Positions 1-7,590 of a stretch of 64,000 bases of DNA are shown piece after piece (position 1 is the stretch's first letter; every line of letters starts with the position of its first letter). The translations under genes were made by a program, and so were the position numbers. The stretch lies in assembly GCF_000802305.1 (NCBI RefSeq), contig NZ_JTDK01000018.1, positions 91,964 to 155,963 on the forward strand. Direction: 5' to 3'. This stretch comes from Microbacterium mangrovi (GTDB lineage: Bacteria; Actinomycetota; Actinomycetes; Actinomycetales; Microbacteriaceae). Under the pieces are notes generated by a model. It ran no database searches. It had not been told where the DNA came from and saw only the letters and a list, made by a program, of their open reading frames with translations.

Positions 1-487
1 CACAGCGGGGGGACTCGGACGGTGTCCGCGGGTTCGCTCGCCCGTAGCTGGTAGGGCTGGGCGATCTGATCGGTGAGGTAGTAGGTGTAGAAGATCGCCG
101 CTGCCTCGTCGGCGGTGAAGACCTCGTTCGAGAAGACCCGCACGGCGGCCGTGTCTCCGACGCGAACCTCGATGCGGCCACCGTCATTCGCACCGGAACG
201 ACCCACGACATATGGGTGGACCGCGCCGTCGGGTCCGCGCAGCGTCACCGTGATCACCAGCGCCTCAGCTGACCGGACGCTTCGATGAACAGCTCGTTCC
301 GGTCCCTCGCGCGCACCACGCTGCTCTCCGGATTCGTCACTCGCGACATCGTGTACGTGAATCGGTGGATGCCGTCTCGCAGGCTCAACACTCGGCGCAG
401 TTGGTCAGGAATCGGCGCGATCCTGTCCGTAATGTAGCCGGTCAGGCTTCCGTCGAAGCTCTCCGCGTGTGTTCCGTGAATCGTCAT
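1..487 (-). pseudogene. Frameshifted immunity-type protein, third paralogue, cut by window edge
   Basis: Reading leftward from the ATG at 487, the product matches the repeated domain of the neighbour at 639-1589 (shared pattern of HAESF near the start, then a block of SNEVFTADEAAAIFYTYYLT). The frame closes at 254 after the residues EASGQLRRW, but the other frame continues with ALVITV and runs open to base 1. Adding one G between 268 and 269 restores EASGQAEALVITV, which aligns with EALGTADAMTIRV in the paralogue. So a single-base deletion breaks the gene. It is last in the toxin operon, 151 bp after the intact immunity gene. Such spare immunity copies are common behind polymorphic toxins; whether this one is dead or a sequencing error cannot be told here. 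The family name is not known to me. Confidence 0.7.
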
Positions 488-568
488 GGGGTCTCCTTAA
501 CTCACCATCCGTCTGTTCGAGGAATTCGACCACGGTGCCGGGAGGGCCGCGTTGACGCCTGTTCTTGC

Positions 569-624
569 GGGCTGAGCTTGTCGAAGCCCATGACCCGGGG
601 GTTGCCCTTCGACAGGCTCAGGGC
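569..624. repeat. Family B palindromic element between immunity genes
   Basis: Two facing copies of a 21-base unit (GGGCTGAGCTTGTCGAAGCCC at 569-589 and its inverted relative at 604-624) can fold into one hairpin. The same core (CCCTTCGACAGGCTCAGGG) recurs at 3793-4074 and inside cysD, fpr and dnaK. It lies between the two immunity genes and may also end or stabilise the transcript. Confidence 0.85.
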
Positions 625-638
625 GCCTGGTCGGGAAG

Positions 639-1589
639 TCATCGTGGCTCCGACAGCTCGGTGGACAGGTCGAGTTCGCGGCGCGTGTAGGTGTCGGGGA
701 TCTCGCCGGTGCGGTAGTAGGTGTCGAAGATGGCGGCGGCCTCGTCGGCGGTGAACACCTCGTTGGAGAACACGCGCACGGCACGCTTCGAGTTGATAGG
801 GATCAGGACGGTGGGTTCGCCGGCCGGGGTGCCGCGGTGTCCGAGTGTGAAGAGGCGTCCTGATCCCTCGGCGGCGGGGACGGCGAACTCGATGGTCAGT
901 TGCCGGGCGGAGCCGCCGGCCTGGATGAAGTACCCGTCGTGGTCACGCAAGTCGTCCGGGTTGGTCATCCGCCAGATCGAGTACGTGTACCGGCGCTTTC
1001 CGTCGGCCTCATGCAGGATCTCCGACAAGTGTTCCGGGATCGATTTCCCTCGGCCGGTGAGGTACCGGTACTCACCCCCGTTGAAGCTCTCCGCATGCGA
1101 CCAGGGCAATGGAACTCGAAACACATCTTCGGGATTCGTCTCGCGCAGCTGGTAGGGCTGGGCGACCGCGTTCGTGAGGTAGTAGGTGTAGAAGATCGCC
1201 GCTGCTTCGTCGAGTCCGAACACCTCGTTCGGTGACACGAGGGTGGCTTGCCCTGGTCCGATGGGGATCGTGACCGGGGACCCCGCGTGGGCGCCGGGCC
1301 GCCCCACCGTGTACAGGCGGAGCGTGCCGTGCGGGTCCGGCTGACGCACCCGGATCGTCATGGCGTCTGCGGTACCCAACGCCTCGAGATAGACCTCCAC
1401 AACAGCGTTTGGATGAACGACGGATGCCGAAGGGTCCGGTGTCGGCCAGATCCTGTAAGTCGCCTCTTCCAGTCCGTCCAGGTTGCTGAGCAGCACACGG
1501 AGCTCGTCTGGGATCGGGTAGAAAGCATCCGTCACAAAGCCGTACGAACCGTACGGTGTCCTCTGCGCGTGCGAATGCTGAGTGCTCAT
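639..1589 (-). CDS. Putative immunity protein, tandem duplicated domain
   Basis: A 316-residue soluble protein without signal peptide or membrane segment. It is made of two related halves: residues about 1-165 and 166-316 both run from an HAESF/HAQRTPYGSYGF-type start with a Y-x-P-I-P-D/E-x-L motif, through an acidic beta-rich middle, to the conserved block F-S/G-N-E-V-F-x-x-D-E-A-A-A-I-F-x-T-Y-Y. It follows the toxin gene with a 4-base overlap (1586-1589), the usual place for an immunity gene, so the inferred role is to bind and silence the cognate nuclease in the cytosol. The duplication could let one protein cover two toxin variants. I do not recognise a named Imm family; the role rests on position and on the third copy at 1-487. 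Confidence 0.65.
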   Translation of the reverse strand: MSTQHSHAQRTPYGSYGFVTDAFYPIPDELRVLLSNLDGLEEATYRIWPTPDPSASVVHPNAVVEVYLEALGTADAMTIRVRQPDPHGTLRLYTVGRPGAHAGSPVTIPIGPGQATLVSPNEVFGLDEAAAIFYTYYLTNAVAQPYQLRETNPEDVFRVPLPWSHAESFNGGEYRYLTGRGKSIPEHLSEILHEADGKRRYTYSIWRMTNPDDLRDHDGYFIQAGGSARQLTIEFAVPAAEGSGRLFTLGHRGTPAGEPTVLIPINSKRAVRVFSNEVFTADEAAAIFDTYYRTGEIPDTYTRRELDLSTELSEPR

Positions 1590-2863
1590 TTCAGTAACTC
1601 CTTGACGACCTTCGTGATACTGATGCGCTCACCGTTCAGCGTCGCACGAGCGGGCGTACCCGCGTTGACAGCATCGTCGAACTCCCGTTGCGTGCTCGAC
1701 GATGAGCTGTATCGCTCGACCGCGGAACCGGACTTCACCTCGACCGCCGTGTAGGTTCCATCCGGGTTCTTGAAGAGCCCGTCATAGTACCGACCACCCG
1801 CCTGAGGCGATCCATCGAAGTTCGCTCGCACCTTGTTCCGGATCACCTTAACCTTGCGGGCCCGAGCGACATTTTCCAGACCTTCCTTCTCTTTGTCCTC
1901 CCACGGCTTCTTCTCCTGCCCTTTGGCCCAGTGGCCGCGTTCGTCTCGGCCGTCGCCGCGGTCGATGCCGTGGTTCCGCTCGGCTTCGCTGAGCCAGCGG
2001 CCGGTCGCGTCACCGATCATCCCGGCGCCGGCGGCGGCGAGGCCCGCGCCTTGGGCGGCGGCGGGGATGCCGGCGAGGGCACCGGCGCCCGTCACCGACA
2101 CACCGCCCCCGCCGACGGTGACCGCGGCGCCGCCCACGACGAGGGCGGCCCCGCCGAGCAGTTCGAGGAGGATGTCGGGATGCTGACCGAGCGTCCTCGC
2201 TGCGGTGGAGAGGAAATCCATGAGCGACTGGAACGGCTGCACCACGACGTCGACGAACAGCCGCGTCGCCGTCGCCTGGACGGCGGACTGCCGCTCCGTC
2301 TGCGTCAACGGCATCTTCGCGGCCGCGGCGGCCTCGTCCAGAGCTGCCGTGCAGTCGCGGGCGAACACGTCCAGCGTCATCCGGGCGTGGAAGAGCACAT
2401 CGCGTGCGGCCTGGTGCGCCGTCCCGGACGGGTCCTGGAAGGGCACGTCCAGGGTGAGGCTCCGCATCCCCTGCCCGGCCCTCAGGCGGCGCACCTGCTC
2501 CTGGTGCGCAGCCATCGCCGCTATGCCCAGCGCCTCGGCCTCGTCCCACATCGTGATGGCCCGGTCGGCTTCGTGCTGAGCCCACTCCAGCGCGTCCGCG
2601 TAGGTGTACAGGGCGTGCGCCCCCGCAGTGAGATGCTCGCCGGTGTGCTGCCAGTGCAGCAACTGCCTGTCATAGCGGGCCAGGTACCGGTCGTAGGCGT
2701 GCCCCTTCCACGACCCGTCGTCGTCCAACTTCGACAGATCGGCGCGGACCGACTCCGAGGCGTGAGCGCGCGACTTCCATTCCTCCGCCGCCGCCCGAAT
2801 GCTCGACACCGACCCGGGGACGAGGTCGACAGGGTCACGGGTCTGCCCGAGCTCCCACGTCAT
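1586..2863 (-). CDS. Polymorphic toxin with WXG-like N-terminus and PD-(D/E)XK-like nuclease tip
   Basis: A 425-residue protein. Residues 1-120 are helical with a D-D-x-G-S-W-x-G motif near 50, as in WXG/LXG-type substrates of type VII secretion. Residues 230-290 are Gly/Ala-rich and hydrophobic (AALVVGGAAVTVGGGGV), likely a translocation segment. Residues 295-345 are a charged linker. The C-terminal 90 residues carry D361, E375 and K377 spaced as D-x13-E-x-K within YYDGL...VEVKSG, which fits the active site of restriction-endonuclease-fold (Tox-REase) toxins; DNA is the expected substrate. The start overlaps the partner gene upstream and the stop overlaps the putative immunity gene by 4 bases, so the three are translationally coupled. 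No secretion ATPase gene lies in the window. The nuclease assignment is by motif only. Confidence 0.75.
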   Translation of the reverse strand: MTWELGQTRDPVDLVPGSVSSIRAAAEEWKSRAHASESVRADLSKLDDDGSWKGHAYDRYLARYDRQLLHWQHTGEHLTAGAHALYTYADALEWAQHEADRAITMWDEAEALGIAAMAAHQEQVRRLRAGQGMRSLTLDVPFQDPSGTAHQAARDVLFHARMTLDVFARDCTAALDEAAAAAKMPLTQTERQSAVQATATRLFVDVVVQPFQSLMDFLSTAARTLGQHPDILLELLGGAALVVGGAAVTVGGGGVSVTGAGALAGIPAAAQGAGLAAAGAGMIGDATGRWLSEAERNHGIDRGDGRDERGHWAKGQEKKPWEDKEKEGLENVARARKVKVIRNKVRANFDGSPQAGGRYYDGLFKNPDGTYTAVEVKSGSAVERYSSSSSTQREFDDAVNAGTPARATLNGERISITKVVKELLK

Positions 2864-3150
2864 GACGACCAGATCTCGCCGTCGAGTTCGGCCTTGGCCG
2901 CGTTCTGTCCCTCCTCGAAGAGGCGCGCGGTCGTGTCCAGCCTCCGGGCGAAGTCGTCGATGTCATCCACGCGATCGGTCAATCCCTGCGACCACGCCGT
3001 GCTGAACCGGTGCGCCGCCGCGCTAACGCCACGGTCCCCGACCGAGGAGGGGCAGGCGATCCGGATCGAGCCGAACCGGTTGGCGGCAGCTCGCGCGTCG
3101 CGCGCCATGGTGCGCAGGACGTCGGTGTCGACCTCGTAGTCAGGATCCAA
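2860..3150 (-). CDS. WXG100-like secretion partner of the toxin
   Basis: A 96-residue, mostly helical protein with no signal peptide. It opens with MDPDYEVDTDVLRTMARDARAAANRFG, has a central W (in STAWSQGL) and a second long helix rich in D and R, the two-helix layout of small ESX/LXG-associated partners. It overlaps the toxin start by 4 bases. The likely job is to pair with the toxin N-terminus and guide it to the secretion machine. Sequence is too short and divergent to place in a named subfamily. Confidence 0.6.
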   Translation of the reverse strand: MDPDYEVDTDVLRTMARDARAAANRFGSIRIACPSSVGDRGVSAAAHRFSTAWSQGLTDRVDDIDDFARRLDTTARLFEEGQNAAKAELDGEIWSS

Positions 3151-3521
3151 CGAAGACCCCGAACCGATCGCCCGAACAGGGCCGGATGCCAGCGGGCCGG
3201 GTGGCCGAAGGAGTGGTCATCGCCTGTCCGATCGCGTCATTCGGAATTCACGTCGGCGCGTCTTTCTGCGAACTCCGACTCATCCGTTCTAACAGGCTCG
3301 AAACAGCGACCGTGACCTCTCTCCGCACAGATGCATTCGGCCCTATTGCAGCGGTGCATGCTTCGCATCCGTCCCTTTCCGCGATCAATTCGGGATTGCC
3401 GCGGATCACGGTGAATTGGCGCTCGATAAAGGAGGTTGCACCGCCTTGCGTGAATGCACAGAAATCAATGGCGGGAATGTCATCCCCACGCGAGTCGGCC
3501 GGCGCGCGTAATGTGAGTCGC
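3151..3521. other. Intergenic region, AT-richer, toxin operon promoter side
   Basis: No convincing gene. The composition is clearly more AT-rich than the flanks (for example 3355-3470), as expected for horizontally moved toxin operons. A perfect ribosome site AAAGGAGGT (3428-3436) precedes TTG at 3446, which opens only a 21-codon frame; see rejected items. The toxin operon promoter should lie here on the minus strand, but no clear -35/-10 pair was identified. Confidence 0.4.
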
Positions 3522-3767
3522 ATGGTCGATCCACACGGCGGTCCGCGAGACGAGGACGAGCGCATCCCGTTCGAGCCCTCGTCGACACGCGAGCCGTATC
3601 TGGACATCGTGGCGCCGCGCCTCGACAGGGTGTCGCCGCGGATCTTCAAGCCGAGGACTTACGAGGGGCGCAGAGCCATCCGCGGGCTCGGTGTCCTCCT
3701 GGCGGTGATCGCCGTCGCGGCGGTCATCATCATCGTCGTCGGGCTGACGATCCAGCTGCTCGCCTGA
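3522..3767 (+). CDS. Small single-span membrane protein
   Basis: An 81-residue protein: a polar N-terminal half (MVDPHGGPRDEDERIPFEPS, then basic residues up to about 58) followed by one strongly hydrophobic segment (GLGVLLAVIAVAAVIIIVVG) ending six residues before the stop. This is a type II or tail-anchored membrane topology. The start is uncertain: in-frame GTG 3450, ATG 3468 and ATG 3477 would add up to 24 residues. No ribosome site is convincing for any of them. Similar small anchors are common next to actinobacterial regulators, but no function can be named. Confidence 0.55.
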   Translation: MVDPHGGPRDEDERIPFEPSSTREPYLDIVAPRLDRVSPRIFKPRTYEGRRAIRGLGVLLAVIAVAAVIIIVVGLTIQLLA

Positions 3768-3792
3768 CGTCCGCACGAGGCGGCGCGGGGGT

Positions 3793-4074
3793 GTTGCCCT
3801 TCGCTCCCCACGCCCCCTCCACGCATCGCTTCGCGCTGCGCGGAGCCTCCGGGCGCTTGGCCCCAGGCTCAGGGCGCTGGGTTCGCGGGGGAGTTGCCCT
3901 TCGCTCCCCACGCCCCCTCCACGCATCGCTTCGCGCTGCGCGGAGCCTCCGGGCGCGTGGCCCCAGGCTCAGGGCGCTGGGTTCGCGGGGGAGTTGCCCT
4001 TCGACGGGCTCAGGGCGCCGGTTTCGCGGGGGAGTTGCCCTTCGACAGGCTCAGGGCGCTCGTTTCGCGGGGCG
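3793..4074. repeat. Tandem cluster of family B elements
   Basis: Two near-identical 100-bp units (3793-3892 and 3893-3992) start GTTGCCCTTCGCTCCCCACG and end CAGGGCGCTGGGTTCGCGGG. They are followed by two short 41-bp versions (3993-4033, 4034-4074) with the core GCCCTTCGACAGGCTCAGGG. The long unit looks like the short palindrome with about 60 extra bases between its arms. The cluster fills the gap between a plus-strand gene and the minus-strand TetR gene, where a bidirectional terminator would be expected. Confidence 0.9.
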
Positions 4075-4076
4075 AC

Positions 4077-4667
4077 TCAGCGGGGAACCGCGGCGACCAC
4101 TCCCGCGGCGGACTGCTCCAGGAACGCGACGACTTCCTCGACGGGGCGGTCGCCGTCGACGACGAGTTCGACGAGCACCTCCTCGGTGAACCCGACCCAG
4201 GCGCGCAAGCCGATCCGCAGCAGCTCGGTGTCGGGGATCCCGAGTTCGAGGTAGACGTCGATGATGCGCTGCGCGTTCGCGGCGCGGGACTCCTCGAGGA
4301 CGGTGCGCACCGCGGCATCCCCGCTGGCGACGCCGCGCACGAGCGAATAGAACGTGCCGCGGTGGTCGCGGACGAACTCCACGATGCGGGTCAGGGTGTC
4401 GCGGATGCGCTCGACCGGTGGCAGCTCGGGGCGCGGCTCGCTCGCGACGAGCAGGCTGTCGCGCGCGGCCCCGACGACGTCGCGGTGCAGCCCCTGCCGC
4501 GAGCCGAAGTAATGGAAGACGAGCGCCCGCGAGACGCCCGCCTGTGCCGAGAGCTCCTCCATCGTGAGCTCGTCGAGCGGATGATCCGCGAGGAAGTTCA
4601 CGCCGAGTGCGACCAACTGGGCGCGGCGCTCATCGGGCGTGAGCCGCCGACGACGAGGCGCGGACAT
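4077..4667 (-). CDS. TetR-family transcriptional regulator
   Basis: A 196-residue protein. Residues 10-60 form the TetR helix-turn-helix, with ELTMEELSAQAGVSRALVFHYF giving the recognition helix and the family YF(G) end. The remainder is an all-helical ligand/dimer domain. The gene is divergent from the DUF6230-DUF6114 operon, and the 98-bp gap contains an 8-5-8 palindrome at 4689-4709 overlapping the operon's -35 box. It therefore very likely represses that operon and itself. The inducer is unknown; related operons in streptomycetes are often called steroid-responsive, but nothing here shows this. Confidence 0.9.
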   Translation of the reverse strand: MSAPRRRRLTPDERRAQLVALGVNFLADHPLDELTMEELSAQAGVSRALVFHYFGSRQGLHRDVVGAARDSLLVASEPRPELPPVERIRDTLTRIVEFVRDHRGTFYSLVRGVASGDAAVRTVLEESRAANAQRIIDVYLELGIPDTELLRIGLRAWVGFTEEVLVELVVDGDRPVEEVVAFLEQSAAGVVAAVPR

Positions 4668-4688
4668 GAGGGAAGCCTAATCCAGCCG

Positions 4689-4719
4689 TTATTGACACGC
4701 CGTCAATAAGCCTTATGCT
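4689..4719 (+). promoter_or_regulatory. TetR operator overlapping a sigma-70-type promoter
   Basis: Perfect inverted repeat TTATTGAC-ACGCC-GTCAATAA (4689-4709). The left arm contains the -35 box TTGACA (4692-4697); a -10 box TATGCT follows at 4714-4719 after 16 bp. A repressor on this palindrome would block RNA polymerase directly. The promoter faces the gene starting at 4766, whose AGGAGG ribosome site is at 4756-4761. Confidence 0.85.
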
Positions 4720-4765
4720 CGTGGACTGGGGCGACAAGGCCGTCGCCCGCAGAACAGGAGGCACA

Positions 4766-5362
4766 ATGACGTTCCGAACCTTCGCCCGCTCACATCGAGG
4801 GCGCATCATCCTCACCGCGATCCCCGTCGCGGCCGCGGTCACCGTGCTCACGGCGGGCGTCGCGCAGGGTGCCGTGCCGGTGTCGTTCGCCGTTTCGGGC
4901 AGCCAGTTCCAGATCGGGGCATCCCAGCTCGACGGTTCCGGCTTCTCGCAGTACTCGGGTGTCGCGAAGGATGCGAAGGGCGCCTATCACCCGGTCGCGA
5001 TCGCGAACATCAAATCCGCCAAGCTCTACGACCTGTGCCAGGCCGTGTCCGCCGTCACCCCGCTCGGCAAGGTCGGCGTGCGGATCACCGCCGGCGGCGG
5101 CGGGAACCCCGCGACGGCGAGCGACCTGCAGATCGGGATGACCGGCCTCAAGGGCGACGCATCGTTCGGCAACATCCGCATCGGCGTCGACGCATCCACC
5201 GTGAACACCTCGGCGAAGGGCTCGGTGGGCGACTTCGCGCAGGATGCCGACACCGTCAACATCAAGGGCGTCGAGCAGACCGCCTGGAGCACCCAGGCAT
5301 CCGTGTTCACGCTGACCGGCATGCAGCTGCAGCTGACCGACGGATCGAAGGGATGCTTCTGA
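4766..5362 (+). CDS. DUF6230 family exported protein
   Basis: A 198-residue protein with a signal or anchor segment at residues about 13-35 (IILTAIPVAAAVTVLTAGVAQG), then a beta-rich domain with the family features: FAVSGSQFQIGASQLDGSGF, a Cys in DLCQAVS and a C-terminal GSKGCF that could form a disulfide. In databases such proteins were once labelled cholesterol esterase, without an alpha/beta hydrolase motif; none is present here either. The start is set by AGGAGG 5 bases before the ATG. The next gene overlaps its end by 10 bases, and the DUF6230-DUF6114 pairing is conserved in actinobacteria. It is likely a cell-surface protein of unknown role under TetR control. Confidence 0.85.
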   Translation: MTFRTFARSHRGRIILTAIPVAAAVTVLTAGVAQGAVPVSFAVSGSQFQIGASQLDGSGFSQYSGVAKDAKGAYHPVAIANIKSAKLYDLCQAVSAVTPLGKVGVRITAGGGGNPATASDLQIGMTGLKGDASFGNIRIGVDASTVNTSAKGSVGDFAQDADTVNIKGVEQTAWSTQASVFTLTGMQLQLTDGSKGCF

Positions 5363-5952
5363 ACGAGGAGCGCCGCAGCACCGACACGAGCGGGTCGGGC
5401 TTCGGCGCATGGCGCCGGGCCCGCCCGTTCGTGGGCGGCCTGCTCACGATCCTGTCCGGCGTCGCGATCTTCCTGTCGAGTCAGCTGGATCTCGGCAACA
5501 TCCGGATCCAGCTCGGCATCGAGGGGTTCCAGGCGACCGTGATCCCGATCGGTCTGGTGCTGCTCGGGGCGCTCGCCATCCTGATGCCGGCCCACCACGT
5601 CTTCTACGGGGTCCTGTCGCTGGCCGTCGCGATCTACTCGCTCGTCGGGGTGAACCTCGGCGGATTCGTGGTCGGGATGCTGCTCGGCTGCGTCGGCGGC
5701 ATCCTCGTCGTGGCGTGGATGCCGCGTGCGGCCCGGGCAGAAGCGGCCGGCGCCGACGACGGCGATGCCCGCGCGTCAGAGGAGGACGAGACGGAGCCCG
5801 AAGACGAGGCCGCCCCGTCGATCGAGGCCCTGCTCGGCGCTCAGGAGGCCGCCGAGGCCCAGCCCCGGATGGATGCCGCGCCCCACGCCGGCCCTGCGCC
5901 GCTGCGGCGCGACCGCGCACAGGACACCCCGACGACGGATGCCGCCGCATGA
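5353..5952 (+). CDS. DUF6114 family membrane protein
   Basis: A 199-residue protein with four closely spaced hydrophobic segments (residues about 28-48, 57-77, 80-100, 104-126) and an acidic cytoplasmic tail rich in E, D and A (127-199). This matches the DUF6114 layout. It starts inside the preceding DUF6230 gene, so the two are translationally coupled and probably act as one complex, the membrane half of the pair. The biochemical role is not known. Confidence 0.85.
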   Translation: MLLNEERRSTDTSGSGFGAWRRARPFVGGLLTILSGVAIFLSSQLDLGNIRIQLGIEGFQATVIPIGLVLLGALAILMPAHHVFYGVLSLAVAIYSLVGVNLGGFVVGMLLGCVGGILVVAWMPRAARAEAAGADDGDARASEEDETEPEDEAAPSIEALLGAQEAAEAQPRMDAAPHAGPAPLRRDRAQDTPTTDAAA

Positions 5953-6704
5953 CCCGGCGTTCACGTCTTCTCGCCGGGGCCGCGGTCGTGGCCGGATGCC
6001 TCGTGGCGGGCGGGATCGCCGTGCCGGAGGCGGCATCCGCCCAGCTGTGCATCCCCGTCATCCTGCCATGCTCGACGCCGTCGTCGTCTCCCACGCCGAG
6101 TCCGACCCCCAGCCCGACGCCGAGCGCGTCGTTGCCCGCCGGCGTCTCACTGCCGTCGCTGCCGGGTCTTCCGGGTTCGACGGGTGCGGCATCCGGATCG
6201 ACGCCGCTGCCGACCGCGACGCCGCTGCCGAGCCCGACTCCGACGCCGACGGCCGCGTCGGTGCCGCTGGGGCTGCTGCCGAAGGACGACAGCTTCGTGT
6301 TCACCCAGCCGTCCGCGCAGCTCGGTGTCGACTCGCTCTCCTTCACCGGGCTGAAGGGCATCGCGCTGGTGAGCGTCCGGCTCGCGGACGGCCGGCGCAT
6401 CCCGGCGCTGCGCCTTCGCGCAGACAGCATCACCATGGACGGATTCGCCCTCACGGTGCGCAAGGCGACCGGCCCGATGCTGGTCACCAAGGCGGATCGG
6501 ATGTCACTCAAGGGCGACGTCACGGTCTATCTGAACTCGCTCACCGCGACGGATTCCGCCGGCAAGTCGCTGACGCTCGGCGCCGACACCCCGCCGCCCA
6601 AGGACGGCATCACGCCGTCGCTGGTGCGGGTCACCCTCGGGCTCGTCGGCACCCGCGCCGACCAGATCGTCTACACGAACACCGACCAGCAGCTCACCGG
6701 CTGA
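5949..6704 (+). CDS. Exported protein with Pro/Ser/Thr linker, third gene of DUF6230 operon
   Basis: A 251-residue protein: signal peptide (residues 1-32, ending near AASA), a short Cys pair (QLCIPVILPCS), then a long Pro/Ser/Thr linker (about 43-110) built from SPTP repeats, and a beta-rich C-terminal domain (115-251) starting VPLGLLPKDDSFVF. The linker is typical of wall-spanning proteins. The domain is compositionally like the DUF6230 protein upstream (short strand repeats, LTVRKATGPML). ATGA overlap with the DUF6114 gene. No enzyme motif seen; probably part of the same surface complex. Confidence 0.65.
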   Translation: MTRRSRLLAGAAVVAGCLVAGGIAVPEAASAQLCIPVILPCSTPSSSPTPSPTPSPTPSASLPAGVSLPSLPGLPGSTGAASGSTPLPTATPLPSPTPTPTAASVPLGLLPKDDSFVFTQPSAQLGVDSLSFTGLKGIALVSVRLADGRRIPALRLRADSITMDGFALTVRKATGPMLVTKADRMSLKGDVTVYLNSLTATDSAGKSLTLGADTPPPKDGITPSLVRVTLGLVGTRADQIVYTNTDQQLTG

Positions 6705-6713
6705 CGCAGTCGG

Positions 6714-7466
6714 TCAGTTGCCGGCCGTGAGGCCGAACGCGATCAGGGCGCCGATGACAGCGAGCAGGAGGATGCCGATCGCGATGCCGCCGGGATGGCC
6801 GAAGTTGACCGTCCATCCGACGCCGAGTCGCTTCGGCACGAACAGCGACCGGTCGGCCGGATCGACGTAGAGGAATCCCGCCTTCCAGTGGTCCGCCTCG
6901 TCGGAGCTCCGCGGAGCAGGAGTGTCGCCGTCGGCTCTCGTGAGCTGCCTCCATCGCACCCAGAATGCGACCAGGATGCCCACGATGAGGATGACCACGG
7001 CGATCGGGAACACGCTGGTGAGCCAGCCGGCATCCGGCGCGACCCAGCCGAGGACGCTGGACCACGAAGTGAGCAGCGTGACGGCGAACATCACGCGCCC
7101 GAAGAAGGAGCTGAGCGCTGCCCGCAACCGTGCGGTGCGGGCCGCACCGACCTCCGGCTCGGCGGCGGGAAGCGGGCGCACCGGCATGGTCCGGTTCACG
7201 AACGACACCGCGAACAGGCCGGCGAGCACGAGACCGGAGATCGCGATCGGCATGGCGACCGTCCACGGAGTCTTGGCGCTGTAGACGTCGGGGCCGGTGA
7301 TGCCCCAGTGCGTCGGGATCATGGCCGGCAGTCCGTCGTAGGCGGCGGCCGTCACGCCTCCTGCGATCAGGAGGACGACGACAGAGGCGACGAACCACCC
7401 CGTCGGAACGGGTGGACGGACCCCGGCATCGGGGGTTGAACGGTCGTCTTCCTGAATGCCAGACAC
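6714..7466 (-). CDS. DUF1648/DUF5808 membrane protein, SdpI-related
   Basis: A 250-residue protein. A first membrane segment (22-42) is followed by the DUF1648 signature around 45-60 (LPAMIPTHWGITGPDVYSAK, with the H-W-x-x-x-G core). Further segments lie at about 74-94, 118-140, 146-168 and 225-247. A soluble DUF5808 module lies between (HWKAGFLYVDPADRSLFVP). DUF1648 is found in SdpI-type toxin-sensing or immunity proteins of the Bacillus SDP system. Upstream, at 7516-7543, sits a paired ACTCAAT box reading toward this gene, the same pair found at two other loci in the window, so it may belong to an envelope-stress regulon. The convergent exported-protein gene ends 9 bp away. Confidence 0.85.
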   Translation of the reverse strand: MSGIQEDDRSTPDAGVRPPVPTGWFVASVVVLLIAGGVTAAAYDGLPAMIPTHWGITGPDVYSAKTPWTVAMPIAISGLVLAGLFAVSFVNRTMPVRPLPAAEPEVGAARTARLRAALSSFFGRVMFAVTLLTSWSSVLGWVAPDAGWLTSVFPIAVVILIVGILVAFWVRWRQLTRADGDTPAPRSSDEADHWKAGFLYVDPADRSLFVPKRLGVGWTVNFGHPGGIAIGILLLAVIGALIAFGLTAGN

Positions 7467-7515
7467 GTGAGCACGGTATCGACGGCGCAGGATCCGAAAA
7501 CGGCTCAGACCGCGG

Positions 7516-7543
7516 ATTGAGTAGTGGGAGCGCCGAATTGAGT
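7516..7543 (-). promoter_or_regulatory. Paired ACTCAAT boxes, copy 1
   Basis: On the minus strand ACTCAAT occurs at 7543-7537 and again at 7522-7516, exactly 21 bp apart as a direct repeat. The pair lies 50 bp upstream of the ATG at 7466. A possible -10 (GATACC) lies between. The same geometry occurs at 32774-32801 and 37473-37500. Confidence 0.7.
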
Positions 7544-7590
7544 GGCGATCGGCGAGAACCGTGCAGCTCGGTCCGGCGGTGTCCGACGCG

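Noticed and set aside
3428..3511. Perfect AAAGGAGGT followed by TTG and a 21-codon frame
   Set aside because: The ribosome site is excellent but the peptide has no hydrophobic core or conserved feature and no downstream gene needing a leader; not enough to call a gene.
3793..4074. Possible insertion sequence
   Set aside because: No transposase frame and no target-site duplication; the repeats are short palindromes in tandem.
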